DNA of 64,000 bases from Priestia megaterium NBRC 15308 = ATCC 14581 (GCF_000832985.1 NZ_CP009920.1:1674001-1738000), one strand, 5' to 3'; shown: positions 17,950 through 28,045, counted from the stretch's first letter. The notes: generated by a model not told the origin, from the letters alone. Made by a program: numbers and translations.

Positions 17950-19351
17950 ATTTAGCTAATTCGTAAATAGCCTGTGCATAAATAGCTGTTGCACGAAGTA
18001 AATCTTCAATTACCATGTACTCGTCTTTTTCGTGCGCTACTTCTTCACGGCCTGGGAAAAGAGGTCCAAATGCCACACCCGCTTCCAATGCTCTGGCATA
18101 CGTTCCTCCTCCAATTGAAATAAGTGTAGGTTCTTCATTTGTTTGTTCTTGGTAAACCTTTTGAAGCGTTTGAATAAGCTCATGTTTTTGATCGACATGA
18201 TGTGGCTTAGAATCTGTAAAATGTTTGATGGTCATTTGATAAGATTCACTTTTTTCTTTAATCGTATCAATAATGTCGTCAATATGAGCTGATACAGGAT
18301 AGCGAATGTTTAAACCAAAGTGCCCCGCTTCTTCTTGATTGTAAGACATGATTCCAACATTTATCGTTAAATCACCCGTGACCTCATCTTTGCGATTTAA
18401 GCCCATTTTTTCTCCTAGTGCATCTTGGACTAAATACGCATTTGCATAACCTACAAACTGATTAGCTTGTTCATCAAGTTCTAATGTGTGTAAAAAGCGA
18501 AGAAGCATAAGTCCAGCATTTTTCCCTTTATCAGGCACACTGCCATGTGCTGAAACGCCTTCTAAAGTAAGTGTGTATACACCGCTCTTTTCTGTTATTG
18601 AACCTTTTAAAGACTGATCCTTTAAAAATTGATCATATTTATTTTTAATATCCGTTTCACTATGGAATTCAAGAACAGCTGTTGCAAGATCAGGAACCAT
18701 ATTGTAGCGTCGCCCAGAGACAAATGATGTAAGCTGAACGCTTCCCTTTGTTCCTTCAATTGGCTGCTGGCGAATTTCTACGTCTGTAATGCCTTTTTCA
18801 GCAAAAATGATAGGAAAATCGGCATCGGGCGCAAACCCCATAGTTGGCATCTCTTCATGATTGAAGTAGTGGTCCACACATCTCCAGTCACTTTCTTCAT
18901 CCGTTCCAATGATCATTCGAACCCGTTTAGATAGAGGAAGCCCTAAATCTTTCACAATTTTCATTGCATAATAAGCAGCCATCGTCGGGCCTTTGTCATC
19001 GATTGCTCCTCTAGCAAAAATTTTCCCGTCTTTTATTTCACCGCCGTATGGATCAACCGACCACCCGTCTCCTTCAGGAACAACGTCTACGTGACAAAGA
19101 ATGCCAAGAAGGTCTTTCCCTTCTCCTGCTTCAATATGACCTGCATATCCGTCTACGTTCTTGACAGAAAACCCGTCATTTTTTCCTTTATTTAAAAGAA
19201 AGTCAAGCGCTTGAGCAATTCCAGGTCCAAATGGCTCTTCTTGTTTTTCTGTGCTTGTCAAAACACTTTTAATTTGTAAAAAACGCTGCGTATCAGCTAG
19301 AATTTCAGCTTCTCTTTTTTGAACTTCCTCTTTCCAATTAATTGCCGTCAT
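17948..19351 (-). CDS. pepV: dipeptidase PepV
   Basis: M20-family dinuclear zinc dipeptidase, 467 residues, cytosolic; it cleaves unspecific dipeptides with a free N-terminus. Ligand motifs in order: ILCHVDVVPEGDGW (about 84), GAIDDKGPTMA (about 115), GTDEESDWRC (about 150), APDADFP (about 175) and AHEKDEY near the C-terminus. The insertion between the catalytic halves matches PepV rather than short M20 enzymes. AAAAGGAGAC ribosome site. B. subtilis calls the syntenic gene ytjP. Confidence 0.93.
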   Translation of the reverse strand: MTAINWKEEVQKREAEILADTQRFLQIKSVLTSTEKQEEPFGPGIAQALDFLLNKGKNDGFSVKNVDGYAGHIEAGEGKDLLGILCHVDVVPEGDGWSVDPYGGEIKDGKIFARGAIDDKGPTMAAYYAMKIVKDLGLPLSKRVRMIIGTDEESDWRCVDHYFNHEEMPTMGFAPDADFPIIFAEKGITDVEIRQQPIEGTKGSVQLTSFVSGRRYNMVPDLATAVLEFHSETDIKNKYDQFLKDQSLKGSITEKSGVYTLTLEGVSAHGSVPDKGKNAGLMLLRFLHTLELDEQANQFVGYANAYLVQDALGEKMGLNRKDEVTGDLTINVGIMSYNQEEAGHFGLNIRYPVSAHIDDIIDTIKEKSESYQMTIKHFTDSKPHHVDQKHELIQTLQKVYQEQTNEEPTLISIGGGTYARALEAGVAFGPLFPGREEVAHEKDEYMVIEDLLRATAIYAQAIYELAK

Positions 19352-19759
19352 CTGTTTGTCTCCTTTTCCTGCTTTTACAGATTGTATCTATCGTTACTAT
19401 TGGTAAATTTAACTTTATCATACCTTTATATAGAAAGAAATAATTGTCTCTTTCCTTTCATATCAAAGGTTTACAGAGTCAAAATTCCGGGAAATAAATT
19501 GTAGGCACAATCGATAAAAACGGATTCTATTTGTTTATTGTTTACATATACTATAAAAAATGTGCAAATAGAGGAAGGAGATGTTACGAAAGGATTACAT
19601 ATTTATATCATTTTTTGTAAATATTGTGTTAATTTGCGTTTTCTCTTTTATTTTTCTGTCGATTTTGTGTACAATAAGGATAAGGACTGAAATAGTGCTT
19701 GACATCTCAGAGTTATAAAGAAGTTGTGCCTTACGAAAAACGAATAAGGAAGTGGTTTT
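19352..19759. other. intergenic region between pepV and ytzE-like gene
   Basis: About 400 AT-rich bases holding the divergent start regions of pepV and the DeoR-type gene. GTGTACAAT (about 19667) could be a -10 element. A possible 45-codon hydrophobic ORF begins at the ATG near 19581, but its GGAAGGAG is directly adjacent to the ATG with no spacer, so I do not annotate it. Confidence 0.4.
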
Positions 19760-19981
19760 TTGAAACCTTCAACTAATCGAATGCTAACTCGTATCAAATC
19801 GGTCTATATGTTCATTTGTAAAAATGGAACAGTTACAACGCAAGAGCTTGTAGACGAATTTGGTATTACACCAAGAACCATTCAGCGTGACTTGAATGTG
19901 TTAGCATATAATGATTTAGTTCGCAGCCCAAGTCGCGGTACATGGACGACTACGCAAAAGAAGGTCAAGATGTCATCCTAG
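19760..19981 (+). CDS. ytzE: small DeoR-type helix-turn-helix regulator (YtzE-like)
   Basis: A 73-residue stand-alone DeoR winged helix-turn-helix. Recognition helix region TTQELVDEFGITPRTIQRDLN spans residues 27-47 and the wing is LVRSPSRGTW. There is no sensor domain, so it is either a DNA-binding module that works with a partner or a phosphorylation-independent regulator. TTG start with AAGGAAGTGG upstream. It matches B. subtilis YtzE by size. Target unknown. Confidence 0.82.
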   Translation: MKPSTNRMLTRIKSVYMFICKNGTVTTQELVDEFGITPRTIQRDLNVLAYNDLVRSPSRGTWTTTQKKVKMSS

Positions 19982-20154
19982 TAAGTTTATTTCAAGGGTA
20001 GTAAGTGATTTATATATAGAGATAAAATTCTACGCAGTAGAAAGTCAAGACTTGGACGAGTGCATAGTCCCCCGCTCCATTTGCACGTCAAGCAGAGTTG
20101 GTACTCGTTTAAGTGCTTTAACGTGAAATGTTTCACTTGTCTAACAAAGTGGAC
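19982..20154. other. no gene recognised
   Basis: Short gap after the DeoR gene. A minus-strand ORF (19987-20211) reads across it and the terminator; it has a lysine-rich low-complexity start, no ribosome site and overlaps the rsuA-type gene, so it is rejected. Confidence 0.4.
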
Positions 20155-20190
20155 AAAAAAAGGAACCATTTTAGACTTAGGTTCCTTTTT
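20155..20190. terminator. bidirectional terminator
   Basis: AAAAAAAGGAACC / GGTTCCTTTTT stem-loop with a 12-base loop between the ytzE-like gene and the leftward pseudouridine synthase gene. Confidence 0.85.
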
Positions 20191-20203
20191 CTTTCGCCTC
20201 TTC

Positions 20204-20920
20204 TTAGGCATTTGATTTTTGCAATAAAGCTAGTTCTTCTTCCGTTAACTCCCTATACTCTCCTAAATCTAATGACTCGTCTAACAGCAAAGCTCCCATA
20301 GATAAACGTTTTAAATACGTTACTTTTTTTCCTCTTGCTTCAAACATACGCTTCACTTGATGAAATTTTCCTTCAACGATCGTTAATTCAATTTCTGATT
20401 CCACACCGCTTGTTAGTATCTTTAACTCTGCTGATTTTGTTACATATCCATCATCAAGAGTGACACCTTGTCTAAATGCTTCAGCATCTTCTTCAGTCAC
20501 CGGTGCATTAATTTTTGCAAAATATGTTTTAGGAACGTGTTTTTTAGGAGATAGCAGCTGATGTGCAAGCTGACCGTCATTCGTCAGCAGCAAGAGCCCT
20601 TCTGTATCTTTATCTAAACGCCCTACCGGAAATGGGTCATACACAGCATCGTCAAGTTCAAGTAAGTCCAAAACTGTTTCATGAAGAGAATCTTCTGTTG
20701 CTGATATGACGCCTTGAGGCTTATGAAGCATAAAGTAAACAAATTCTCGGTAAGAAACGGCTTCGCCATGCACAGTGATTTCTTGTTCATCTGGATTAAC
20801 GTGGACCTTAGCATCTTTAACTGCTGAACCGTCTACCTTAACAGCTCCAGTCTTTAAAAGACCTTTAACTTCTTTTCGGCTTCCGTACCCAATGGTAGAA
20901 AGCAATTTATCCAAACGCAT
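20204..20920 (-). CDS. ytzG: 16S rRNA pseudouridine synthase (RsuA family)
   Basis: Makes pseudouridine in small-subunit rRNA. 238 residues: an N-terminal S4 RNA-binding domain (MRLDKLLSTIGYGSRKEV, residues 1-60), then the RsuA/RluB catalytic domain with PVGRLDKDTEGLLLLTND near residue 105, whose Asp is the nucleophile, and KVTYLKRLSMG near the C-terminus. AGAGGAGGATATTAC precedes the ATG. It lies directly downstream of the ytgP terminator. The symbol follows the syntenic B. subtilis gene and is less certain than the function. Confidence 0.88.
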   Translation of the reverse strand: MRLDKLLSTIGYGSRKEVKGLLKTGAVKVDGSAVKDAKVHVNPDEQEITVHGEAVSYREFVYFMLHKPQGVISATEDSLHETVLDLLELDDAVYDPFPVGRLDKDTEGLLLLTNDGQLAHQLLSPKKHVPKTYFAKINAPVTEEDAEAFRQGVTLDDGYVTKSAELKILTSGVESEIELTIVEGKFHQVKRMFEARGKKVTYLKRLSMGALLLDESLDLGEYRELTEEELALLQKSNA

Positions 20921-20943
20921 GTAATATCCTCCTCTTTTTTGAA

Positions 20944-20973
20944 AAGAAGATGACTCTAACGAGTCATCTTCTT
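20944..20973 (-). terminator. ytgP terminator
   Basis: AAGAAGATGACTC-taac-GAGTCATCTTCTT stem-loop, followed leftward by TTTTC, in the 55-base gap between ytgP and the pseudouridine synthase gene. Confidence 0.8.
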
Positions 20974-20975
20974 AC

Positions 20976-22619
20976 TTAGGCACTGCGCTGTTTATTTCGG
21001 CGCAGTATCTTTCTTTCAATTGCACCAGTTACCCTCGCTCCCATTACTTTTTCAAGCAGGCTTGAACGATAGGTAATAATAAAGTAAATAAGGCCGCCTA
21101 CTGCTGCTCCTATAATTGTAATAACAGTGGCAGAGAATCGTCCTGGCGTTGTAAACAGACCAATCACTGCTGCGACAATTTTTACGCTGATTCCCATAAT
21201 CGCAACAAAAATGAGAATAAGCACAGAGCGTTTTATAAACTCACTGTAGTTATATTTTGCGTGTTTTTGAATAAGCACAAACATATAAACAAGAGATACG
21301 ATATAGCCTAGTGCAGTCGCTAAAACTGAACCAATCTCGTGGAACATAAGAATAAATGGAACGTTCACGACAATTTTCACAATCAATCCAAATAATAGAC
21401 TTAAAACAGCATATTTTTGTTTGTTGATTCCTTGTAAAATAGCTCCATTCACCGTAAAAAATGAGAACAATAAAGCTACCGGTGCATAGTAAAGCAAGAC
21501 ATTTCCACCCGCATCCGATGCATCTGTTCCAAAGAAAAACGTATAGGCTGGGCCAGCTAAAGCCATTAATCCTACAGATGCTGGCAGCACAAGAAACATA
21601 ATCGTTTGATATGTTTGGTCAATTTGCTTTTGCAGTACGTTATAATCTTTATTCACAAAGGAACGTGTAATCGTTGGTACAAGAGTCAAACCGAACGCAG
21701 TAGCTAATGAAACGGGAATCATCACAAGCTTTGGAACATAAGACTGAACAATTCCGTTCATTGACTCTGCTATTTCTTTTTGTCCAGCCGCTACCATTGC
21801 ACGGTTAAATGTGAATTGGTCCACATATTGATAAAGCGGAATAGCCAAGCTGACAAAGACATATGGCAATGAATACGTAAGCAGCTCTTTAAAAATGGAT
21901 ACGGTAGAAATACGCGTAGGCGTTACCGTCTGCTCGTTCACCATTTTATCAAGATAAGGCTTTCGTTTTTTCCAGTACCAAATTAATACAGCCAGTCCAG
22001 CAAGAGCTCCTACAAAAGCCCCCATCGTAGCAAATCCAACGGCTAATGCAAGACTTCCATGGACAACTTTGATGACGATATAGGTAGATGCCAATAAAAA
22101 GACAACCCGCACAAGCTGTTCAACTACTTGTGAAACAGCTGTTGGTCCCATAGACTGGTGACCTTGGAAAAATCCTCGCATTAAACTCATCATCGGTACT
22201 ACAATTAACGCAACACTAACCATTCGCATAACCATTACTACATCTTCTAAGGAGTTATTTAAATCAGAACCTCCCAGTGTAATTCTAGACATAACAGGAG
22301 CTAACGAATATAAAAGTAAAAATGCAAGTATTCCTGTGACAAGCATTAATTTCATGCCGGCCCGATACATTCTTCTACTCGTATAGTAATCACCGAGTGC
22401 ATTATATTTTGATACAAATTTCGATACGGCCATTGGCATACCGGCTGTAGCAATACTTAAATAAATAGCATATTGGTTATATCCGTAACCAAACAGTGCT
22501 CCCCCTACGGTTCCAACAAGGATCGCAAATGGAAATAAATAAATCATTCCCAAGATTCGGGATACATAAGTGCCAAGCGTTAGCACAAAGGTCCCTCTTA
22601 ACAATTTTGAATCAGACAT
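20976..22619 (-). CDS. murJ: lipid II flippase-like MVF/MATE protein YtgP
   Basis: Polytopic membrane protein of 547 residues with about 14 hydrophobic segments, of the polysaccharide-flippase branch of the MOP superfamily. YtgP of B. subtilis complements MurJ loss and is regarded as one of two lipid II flippases (the other is Amj). The N-terminal GTFVLTLGTYVSRILGMIYLFP and the AGMPMAVSKFVSKYNALGDY loop are family-typical. Clear AGGAGGC-type site at the ATG. It is divergent from ytfP. Confidence 0.9.
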   Translation of the reverse strand: MSDSKLLRGTFVLTLGTYVSRILGMIYLFPFAILVGTVGGALFGYGYNQYAIYLSIATAGMPMAVSKFVSKYNALGDYYTSRRMYRAGMKLMLVTGILAFLLLYSLAPVMSRITLGGSDLNNSLEDVVMVMRMVSVALIVVPMMSLMRGFFQGHQSMGPTAVSQVVEQLVRVVFLLASTYIVIKVVHGSLALAVGFATMGAFVGALAGLAVLIWYWKKRKPYLDKMVNEQTVTPTRISTVSIFKELLTYSLPYVFVSLAIPLYQYVDQFTFNRAMVAAGQKEIAESMNGIVQSYVPKLVMIPVSLATAFGLTLVPTITRSFVNKDYNVLQKQIDQTYQTIMFLVLPASVGLMALAGPAYTFFFGTDASDAGGNVLLYYAPVALLFSFFTVNGAILQGINKQKYAVLSLLFGLIVKIVVNVPFILMFHEIGSVLATALGYIVSLVYMFVLIQKHAKYNYSEFIKRSVLILIFVAIMGISVKIVAAVIGLFTTPGRFSATVITIIGAAVGGLIYFIITYRSSLLEKVMGARVTGAIERKILRRNKQRSA

Positions 22620-22830
22620 ACGTTTGCCTCCGATACTTAATGTTACATACTGATAATAATGATAGAATTGAAAAGAAGCAAGTGACAGTATACACTAAGA
22701 AAGGTCTTATACTCACTCGCACTCGTCAACAAACTAAAAAAACAAAGACTATAGCCCATTTTATCCAATGTTGAGAGATTTGTCAGTGAACAAACTAAAT
22801 TTTTTTAAGAATAGACAGGTTGGTGAAAGT

Positions 22831-24102
22831 ATGATATATGATGTAGTCGTAATCGGAGGAGGACCTTCTGGTTTGATGGCATCGATTGCAGCTGGTGAGT
22901 CAGGTGCAAACGTATTATTAATTGATAAAGGCAATAAACTTGGACGAAAGCTTGCCATTTCTGGAGGCGGACGCTGTAATGTGACAAACCGTCTTCCCAT
23001 CGATGAACTTATTAAACACATTCCAGGAAACGGACGCTTTTTATACAGTGCGTTTTCTGTTTTTAATAACGAAGATATCATCTCTTATTTTGAAGGCCTT
23101 GGAATTAAATTAAAAGAAGAAGATCACGGCCGTATGTTTCCGGTCAGCAATAAAGCGCAATCTGTTGTTGACGCATTAATTAGCGAACTTCACCGTCTTC
23201 GTGTGACAATTCGCACAAACACAGCCGTTAAACGCGTACACTATGAGAACAACACCGTGAAAGAAGTTGTGCTTCAAAACGGGGAAGCAATCCAAACAAA
23301 AAGCGTTGTGATTGCAGTAGGTGGAAAATCAGTACCTCATACAGGTTCCACAGGAGACGGTTATCAATGGGCAAAAGATGCGGGGCATAAAATTACTGAA
23401 CTTTACCCAACAGAAGTTCCTATTACATCTAGCGAACACTTTATTAAAACCAAAACGCTTCAAGGTCTATCGCTTCGCAATGTAGGACTAAGCGTGCTTA
23501 ATAAAAAAGGCAAGCCTGTCATTACTCATCAAATGGATATGATTTTCACTCACTTTGGCATCTCTGGCCCTGCCGCTCTTCGCTGCAGCCAATATGTTGT
23601 TAAAGAGTTAAAGAAACAAAAAAGCAATACTGTTCAAATGTCTCTTGATTTATTTCCTAGCCAAAACGACGAAGATATTTTCCAAAAATTAGTCAAAACA
23701 ACAAAAGAAGAGCCGAAAAAAGCAATTAAAAATGTCTTAAAAGGTTTTGTATCTGAACGCTATCTATTGTTTTTACTCGAGCAAGCAAGCATTGATAGCC
23801 AAGCGCTAGCAGGACAGCTTCAGCATGAGAAACTGAGAGAATTTGCAAGACTGTGCAAACGATTTGAATTTGCTGTAAACGGCACGCTTTCTTTAGAAAA
23901 AGCATTCGTCACAGGAGGCGGCGTATCTGTTAAAGAAATTCACCCAAAAGAAATGTCTTCGAAATTTATGCAAGGCCTTTACTTCTGCGGGGAAATTCTT
24001 GATATCCATGGATACACTGGAGGATATAATATCACTTCTGCTCTTGTAACAGGCCGTTTGGCTGGAAGTAATGCAGGAGAATTTGCAACAAGCCTAGCAT
24101 AA
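22831..24102 (+). CDS. ytfP: NAD(P)/FAD-dependent oxidoreductase of the HI0933 family, YtfP
   Basis: A 423-residue flavoprotein. The dinucleotide fold begins at residue 5 ([20 protein letters not shown]); [13 protein letters not shown] near 47 and the C-terminal [19 protein letters not shown] (about 385-405) are the HI0933 family signatures. I use the ATG at 22831, preceded by GGTGAAAG, rather than the in-frame ATG at 22768. Reaction unknown; the family is often called a putative sulfide/thiol-linked flavoprotein without proof. It is convergent with cse60. Confidence 0.92.
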   Translation: MIYDVVVIGGGPSGLMASIAAGESGANVLLIDKGNKLGRKLAISGGGRCNVTNRLPIDELIKHIPGNGRFLYSAFSVFNNEDIISYFEGLGIKLKEEDHGRMFPVSNKAQSVVDALISELHRLRVTIRTNTAVKRVHYENNTVKEVVLQNGEAIQTKSVVIAVGGKSVPHTGSTGDGYQWAKDAGHKITELYPTEVPITSSEHFIKTKTLQGLSLRNVGLSVLNKKGKPVITHQMDMIFTHFGISGPAALRCSQYVVKELKKQKSNTVQMSLDLFPSQNDEDIFQKLVKTTKEEPKKAIKNVLKGFVSERYLLFLLEQASIDSQALAGQLQHEKLREFARLCKRFEFAVNGTLSLEKAFVTGGGVSVKEIHPKEMSSKFMQGLYFCGEILDIHGYTGGYNITSALVTGRLAGSNAGEFATSLA

Positions 24103-24116
24103 TATGCTAGGCTTTA
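24090..24116. terminator. palindromic terminator between ytfP and cse60
   Basis: AAGCCTAGCATA / TATGCTAGGCTTT palindrome overlapping the ytfP stop codon; the T run is short on the plus strand. Confidence 0.6.
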
Positions 24117-24286
24117 TACATAACCATGGCTGAAAAACAGTACACCTGCTCATCACGATCAACATCCACTGTCACTTGGTATTTAATATCAACGACGTCT
24201 TCATCCTCTAATTTCCGTAAAAATCGGTTCACCGCAAATTCTAAATCTTTTTCGTGCTCTTTATCAAACATTTTCACTTGTATCAC
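24107..24286 (-). CDS. cse60: sporulation protein Cse60 family
   Basis: A 59-codon acidic protein (VIQVKMFDKEHEKDLEFAVNRF ...) that matches the Cse60 family of small mother-cell sporulation proteins (sigma-E dependent in B. subtilis). I set the start at GTG 24286, 8 bases after AGGTGG, which gives the family length; the upstream GTG at 24298 lies inside that ribosome site. I could not find a convincing sigma-E promoter by eye. The molecular role is unknown. Confidence 0.8.
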   Translation of the reverse strand: MIQVKMFDKEHEKDLEFAVNRFLRKLEDEDVVDIKYQVTVDVDRDEQVYCFSAMVMYKA

Positions 24287-24465
24287 AGCTTCTACCACCT
24301 TGTCCTATCAAATTTGTTTCAATCAGAATGGACTGTTTCTCTTGATGATGGTTTTTGTACGGATTTTCAATCTCTTACTACCTCTATTTTTATGAGAGCT
24401 TTTATAGATTTAGTCATCATTTGTTTTCCTGCTATCATTTTAGTCGGATGGCAGAAGTGTCATTC

Positions 24466-24808
24466 AAAAAAGAGGTTGAGACATAACGAAATGAACTCAA
24501 TCTAAAGACGAACAAATGGGATACATGAGCTGAAACGCTTGTGACACGGCAGTCAATTTCCTTTCAAGACTTCGCTTTCCGCGGGCGGCCGGTGATCCTC
24601 CTCGCTTGTGCTCCTGGGGGGTCTCACCTTTTCCGCTTTTCTCGCAGGAGTCTTCGCCTTGCCTTCCAATCAGCTGCTAGAGGAGAGGAAACGAAACAAA
24701 TAAAACCTATGTTCACCCTAACAAAAAAAATGAACCACTAATCAAACATGTTGATCAATGGTTCATTTTTCACTTCAGCTAAGATACTTTTGTCCCAGCC
24801 TCTTTTTT
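24466..24808. repeat. dispersed intergenic repeat, copy 1
   Basis: A 343-bp element homologous along its length to 28217-28540. Its ends are imperfect inverted repeats: AGAGGTTGAGACA at the left and TGTCCCAGCCTCT at the right. Shared internal blocks include AAAGACGAACAAATGGGATA, GGGGTCTCACCT and CAGGAGTCTT. A hairpin (ATGAACCA ... TGGTTCAT with T/A runs, 24723-24770) lies near the right end and would terminate the leftward rhodanese transcript. The right end abuts the rhodanese stop codon. I recognise the central GC-rich part as belonging to a repeat seen between genes in many Bacillaceae; its function is not known. Confidence 0.85.
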
Positions 24809-25118
24809 ATTTATTAACCGTTTTTCCTTCCCACTCTAACATACCGCCAACCATATTTGTTACTTTATATCCTTGTTCTTGAAGGTAGTAACATACGTTT
24901 TCACTGCGGCGGCCCGAACGGCAAATGAAAATATATTCTTTGTCTTTATCGAAATAATCCACATTACCTGGAATATCATTCATACGAATGTGTTTAGCAG
25001 TTGGAATCATTCCTTCTGCTACTTCTTCATCTTCGCGCACATCAACTAAATGAAGTTCTTCTCCATTTTCAACGCGTTTTTGAAGTTCTTCAGGCGTAAT
25101 TACTTTTACTTCTTCCAT
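24807..25118 (-). CDS. rhodanese-like domain protein
   Basis: A single rhodanese domain of 103 residues. The active-site loop FICRSGRRSENVC carries the catalytic Cys with the CRSGRR pattern typical of GlpE/PspE-like sulfur carriers. It probably moves sulfane sulfur in the cytosol. The start is placed at ATG 25118 (MEEVKVITPEEL), spaced from AGAGAGGA; an ATG three codons earlier abuts that site. The gene ends exactly at the dispersed repeat. It resembles B. subtilis YtwF, but the symbol is not assigned. Confidence 0.88.
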   Translation of the reverse strand: MEEVKVITPEELQKRVENGEELHLVDVREDEEVAEGMIPTAKHIRMNDIPGNVDYFDKDKEYIFICRSGRRSENVCYYLQEQGYKVTNMVGGMLEWEGKTVNK

Positions 25119-25204
25119 CTTCGTCATTCCTCTCTATTCTTTCATTCAGCTTGCTATCGCTATTGTAGCAAATTCAAATACCTTTATGCCACTAAATAAG
25201 AAAA

Positions 25205-25228
25205 GCTTAAGCAGCAGCCTGCCTAAGC
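25205..25228 (-). terminator. leuS distal terminator
   Basis: GCTTAAGCAG-cagc-CTGCCTAAGC stem. Read leftward it is followed by TTTTCTTATTT. It is the third and last of three successive stem-loops downstream of leuS. Confidence 0.65.
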
Positions 25229-25254
25229 CCTTCCAATCGTAGTTAAAGGTTTGA

Positions 25255-25300
25255 CTAAGCGCCTGATGTCAACCCGGAAAGGCGGACATCAGGCACTTAG
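25255..25300. repeat. long stem-loop downstream of leuS, distal
   Basis: CTAAGCGCCTGATGTC pairs with GACATCAGGCACTTAG (15 of 16), with a 14-base loop. No T tract follows on either strand. Confidence 0.7.
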
Positions 25301-25304
25301 GTCT

Positions 25305-25347
25305 AGAACAGAACCCCTGACTAAAGAGCAGTCAGGGGTTCTGTTCT
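25305..25347. repeat. long stem-loop downstream of leuS, proximal
   Basis: An 18-bp perfect stem (AGAACAGAACCCCTGACT / AGTCAGGGGTTCTGTTCT) with a 7-base loop, 10 bases after the leuS stop. No run of T follows on either strand, so it is not a classic terminator. Confidence 0.75.
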
Positions 25348-25357
25348 ACATCAATAC

Positions 25358-27772
25358 TTAATTAGCTACGATGTTTACTAATTTACCAGGCACAGCAATC
25401 ACTTTGCGCACTGTCTTACCTTCAATGAACTCTTGAACATCTTCATTAGCCATTGCAATATCTTGAAGCTCTTCACGAGACGCCTCAGCAGGTACGTTTA
25501 CTTTCGCACGTACTTTACCGTTAATTTGAACGACAATTTCCACTTCATCATCTACAAGTTTTGCTTCGTCAAACGCAGGCCAAGCCTCATACGAAATTGT
25601 ATCTTCGTGACCTAGTTTGCTCCATAATTCCTCAGTCGTATGAGGACAAATTGGTGCTAATAGCTTCACAAATCCTTCTACGTATTGCTTTGGCAGCACG
25701 TCAACTTTGTATGCATCATTGATGAATACCATAAGCTGAGAGATACCTGTATTAAAACGGAGGCCTTCGTAATCTTCCGTTACTTTTTTCACCGTTTGGT
25801 GATACACGCGTTCAAGCGTAGTGTCATTGCTTTCTTGAACCTTGCTGCTTAATTCACCGTTATCGTCAACAAGTAAGCGCCATACACGATCTAAGAAACG
25901 GCGTGCACCATCAAGCCCTTTTGTTGACCAGGCGATTGACGCATCTAAAGGCCCCATGAACATTTCATAAAGGCGAAGCGTATCTGCTCCGTGGCTTTCT
26001 ACGATCTCGTCTGGGTTTACAACGTTACCTTTTGACTTACTCATTTTTTCGTTGTTTTCTCCAAGAATCATACCTTGGTTAAACAGTTTTTGGAACGGCT
26101 CTTTTGTTGGAACTACGCCGATATCATATAAAAACTTATGCCAGAAACGAGCATATAATAAGTGAAGAACAGCGTGTTCAGCTCCACCGATATAAATATC
26201 AACCGGCAACCATTCTTTTAATTTATCTGCATCTGCTAACGCTTCACTGTTTGTTGGATCAATGTAGCGTAAGTAATACCAGCAGCTGCCTGCCCATTGA
26301 GGCATTGTATTTGTTTCGCGGCGCCCTTTTTTGCCTGTTTCCGGATCTACTACGTTCACCCAGTCATCAATGTTTGCTAACGGAGATTCACCTGTGCCTG
26401 ACGGTTTAATTTCAGTCGTTTTTGGTAACACAAGCGGAAGCTGATCTTCAGGAACTGCAGTCGTTGTGCCATCTTCCCAGTGAATAACAGGAATTGGTTC
26501 ACCCCAGTAGCGCTGACGACTGAATAACCAGTCACGCAGACGGTATGTTACTTGTTTTTCACCTTTTTCATTTGTTTGAAGCCACTGAATCATATTTGAA
26601 ATTGCTTCTTCTTTATCTAAACCATTTAAGAAGTCTGAATTAACGTGCTCGCCGTCGCCTGTATAAGCTTCTTTTGAAACGTCTCCGCCCGCTACTACTT
26701 CTTTAATCGGCAGTTCAAATTTAACAGCAAATTCATAATCACGCTCATCATGAGCTGGAACAGCCATAATTGCACCTGTGCCATAGCTCATTAAAACATA
26801 GTCAGCAATCCAAATTGGCATTCTCTCGCCGTTTACAGGGTTAATTGCATAAGCACCAGTGAATACGCCAGTTTTGTCTTTAGCTAAGTCTGTACGTTCT
26901 AAATCGCTTTTGCTTTTAATTTGATCTAAATACGCTTCTACCGCTTCTTTTTGTTCGGCTGTTGTAATTTTTTCTACAAACGGATGTTCAGGTGCTAAAA
27001 CGGCATACGTTGCTCCAAATAGCGTGTCAGGACGCGTTGTGAACACAGTAAATGTGTCCTTGTATCCATCGATTGTGAAGTGCACGTGAGCTCCTTCAGA
27101 GCGGCCAATCCAGTTGCGCTGCATTTCTTTAATACTTTCTGGCCAATCAAGCTCATCTAAATCTTCTAGTAAACGATCTGCATAAGCTGTGATTTTAAGC
27201 ATCCACTGCTTCATTGGACGACGCTCAACCGGATGTCCCCCACGCTCACTTTTGCCGTCAATAACTTCTTCGTTCGCAAGTACTGTTCCTAGAGCAGGAC
27301 ACCAGTTAACAGCTACTTCATCCACATAAGCTAAGCCGTTTTTATATAGCTGTAAGAAAATCCACTGTGTCCATTTGTAGTAGTTTGGATCAGTTGTATT
27401 AATTTCTCGCTCCCAATCGTAAGAGAAACCTAACGATTTGATTTGACGACGGAAATTATTAATGTTAAGTTCAGTGAATTCAGCCGGGTCGTTTCCTGTA
27501 TCTAATGCATACTGTTCAGCAGGTAGTCCGAATGCATCCCATCCCATCGGATGAAGTACATTGTATCCTTGCATACGCTTCATACGAGATAAAATATCCG
27601 TTGCTGTATAACCTTCTGGATGCCCAACGTGTAAACCAGCGCCAGATGGATAAGGGAACATATCTAATGCGTAAAATTTACGCTTTCCTTCATCTTCTGT
27701 TGTTCTAAATGTTTTATTTTCTTCCCAAACTTTTTGCCATTTTTGTTCGATCTTTTCATGATTAAAAGCCAT
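25358..27772 (-). CDS. leuS: leucyl-tRNA synthetase
   Basis: Class I synthetase charging tRNA-Leu, 804 residues. The HIGH-type motif is [12 protein letters not shown] near residue 48; the CP1 editing domain contains [13 protein letters not shown] and [28 protein letters not shown] is the second ATP motif. The ORF can be extended to 27880, but that part is the T-box leader; the AAGGAGGATTATGT site fixes ATG 27772 ([12 protein letters not shown]). It is controlled by the T-box riboswitch directly upstream. Confidence 0.98.
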   Translation of the reverse strand: MAFNHEKIEQKWQKVWEENKTFRTTEDEGKRKFYALDMFPYPSGAGLHVGHPEGYTATDILSRMKRMQGYNVLHPMGWDAFGLPAEQYALDTGNDPAEFTELNINNFRRQIKSLGFSYDWEREINTTDPNYYKWTQWIFLQLYKNGLAYVDEVAVNWCPALGTVLANEEVIDGKSERGGHPVERRPMKQWMLKITAYADRLLEDLDELDWPESIKEMQRNWIGRSEGAHVHFTIDGYKDTFTVFTTRPDTLFGATYAVLAPEHPFVEKITTAEQKEAVEAYLDQIKSKSDLERTDLAKDKTGVFTGAYAINPVNGERMPIWIADYVLMSYGTGAIMAVPAHDERDYEFAVKFELPIKEVVAGGDVSKEAYTGDGEHVNSDFLNGLDKEEAISNMIQWLQTNEKGEKQVTYRLRDWLFSRQRYWGEPIPVIHWEDGTTTAVPEDQLPLVLPKTTEIKPSGTGESPLANIDDWVNVVDPETGKKGRRETNTMPQWAGSCWYYLRYIDPTNSEALADADKLKEWLPVDIYIGGAEHAVLHLLYARFWHKFLYDIGVVPTKEPFQKLFNQGMILGENNEKMSKSKGNVVNPDEIVESHGADTLRLYEMFMGPLDASIAWSTKGLDGARRFLDRVWRLLVDDNGELSSKVQESNDTTLERVYHQTVKKVTEDYEGLRFNTGISQLMVFINDAYKVDVLPKQYVEGFVKLLAPICPHTTEELWSKLGHEDTISYEAWPAFDEAKLVDDEVEIVVQINGKVRAKVNVPAEASREELQDIAMANEDVQEFIEGKTVRKVIAVPGKLVNIVAN

Positions 27773-27814
27773 ACATAATCCTCCTTGTACGCTCCAGCTG
27801 TATTTAATTAAACT

Positions 27815-28045
27815 AAAAAACCCCTCATCCCTCAAACAAAGGGACGAGAGGTTGAATAAACTTCCCGCGGTACCACCCAAATTAGCACAATTATGTACTC
27901 ACTCATTTTCCTTAACGCGGATAGACGGCAAATGTTACTTTACTTCACATTTACAACTCCAAGGTGAGTTCATGAACGCTCGTTTGCTGACTCGCACCAC
28001 CCGTCAGCTCTCTTAGCTCGCTTCGTTCACTACTATTCCTTATCA
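27815..28045 (-). promoter_or_regulatory. T-box riboswitch of leuS with terminator
   Basis: The leftward leader contains the T-box core GGGTGGTACCGCGG (27865-27878), which pairs with the acceptor end of uncharged tRNA, and an intrinsic terminator at 27815-27852 (CCTCTCGTCCCT / AGGGATGAGGGG followed by TTTTTT). A stem I with the distal GGTGGTGCGAGTCAGC loop lies near 27990-28010. A CTC triplet in GAACTCACC is the likely leucine specifier codon. Uncharged tRNA-Leu would favour antitermination and leuS expression. Confidence 0.93.

Noticed and set aside
19581-19720. Possible 45-codon hydrophobic peptide gene
   Set aside because: The AGGAAGGAG ribosome-like sequence touches the ATG, leaving no spacer, and no conserved family is recognised.
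20118-20136. GTGAAATGTTTCAC palindrome that resembles parS or Noc sites
   Set aside because: Arms are in the wrong order for parS and the centre lacks CCCGGG for Noc; treated as a chance inverted repeat.
19987-20211. 74-codon minus-strand ORF
   Set aside because: Runs across a bidirectional terminator, overlaps the pseudouridine synthase gene end, and lacks a ribosome site.
24541-24741. 66-codon plus-strand ORF inside repeat copy 1
   Set aside because: It is part of the dispersed repeat, has no ribosome site, and the matching region of copy 2 is not open in that frame.
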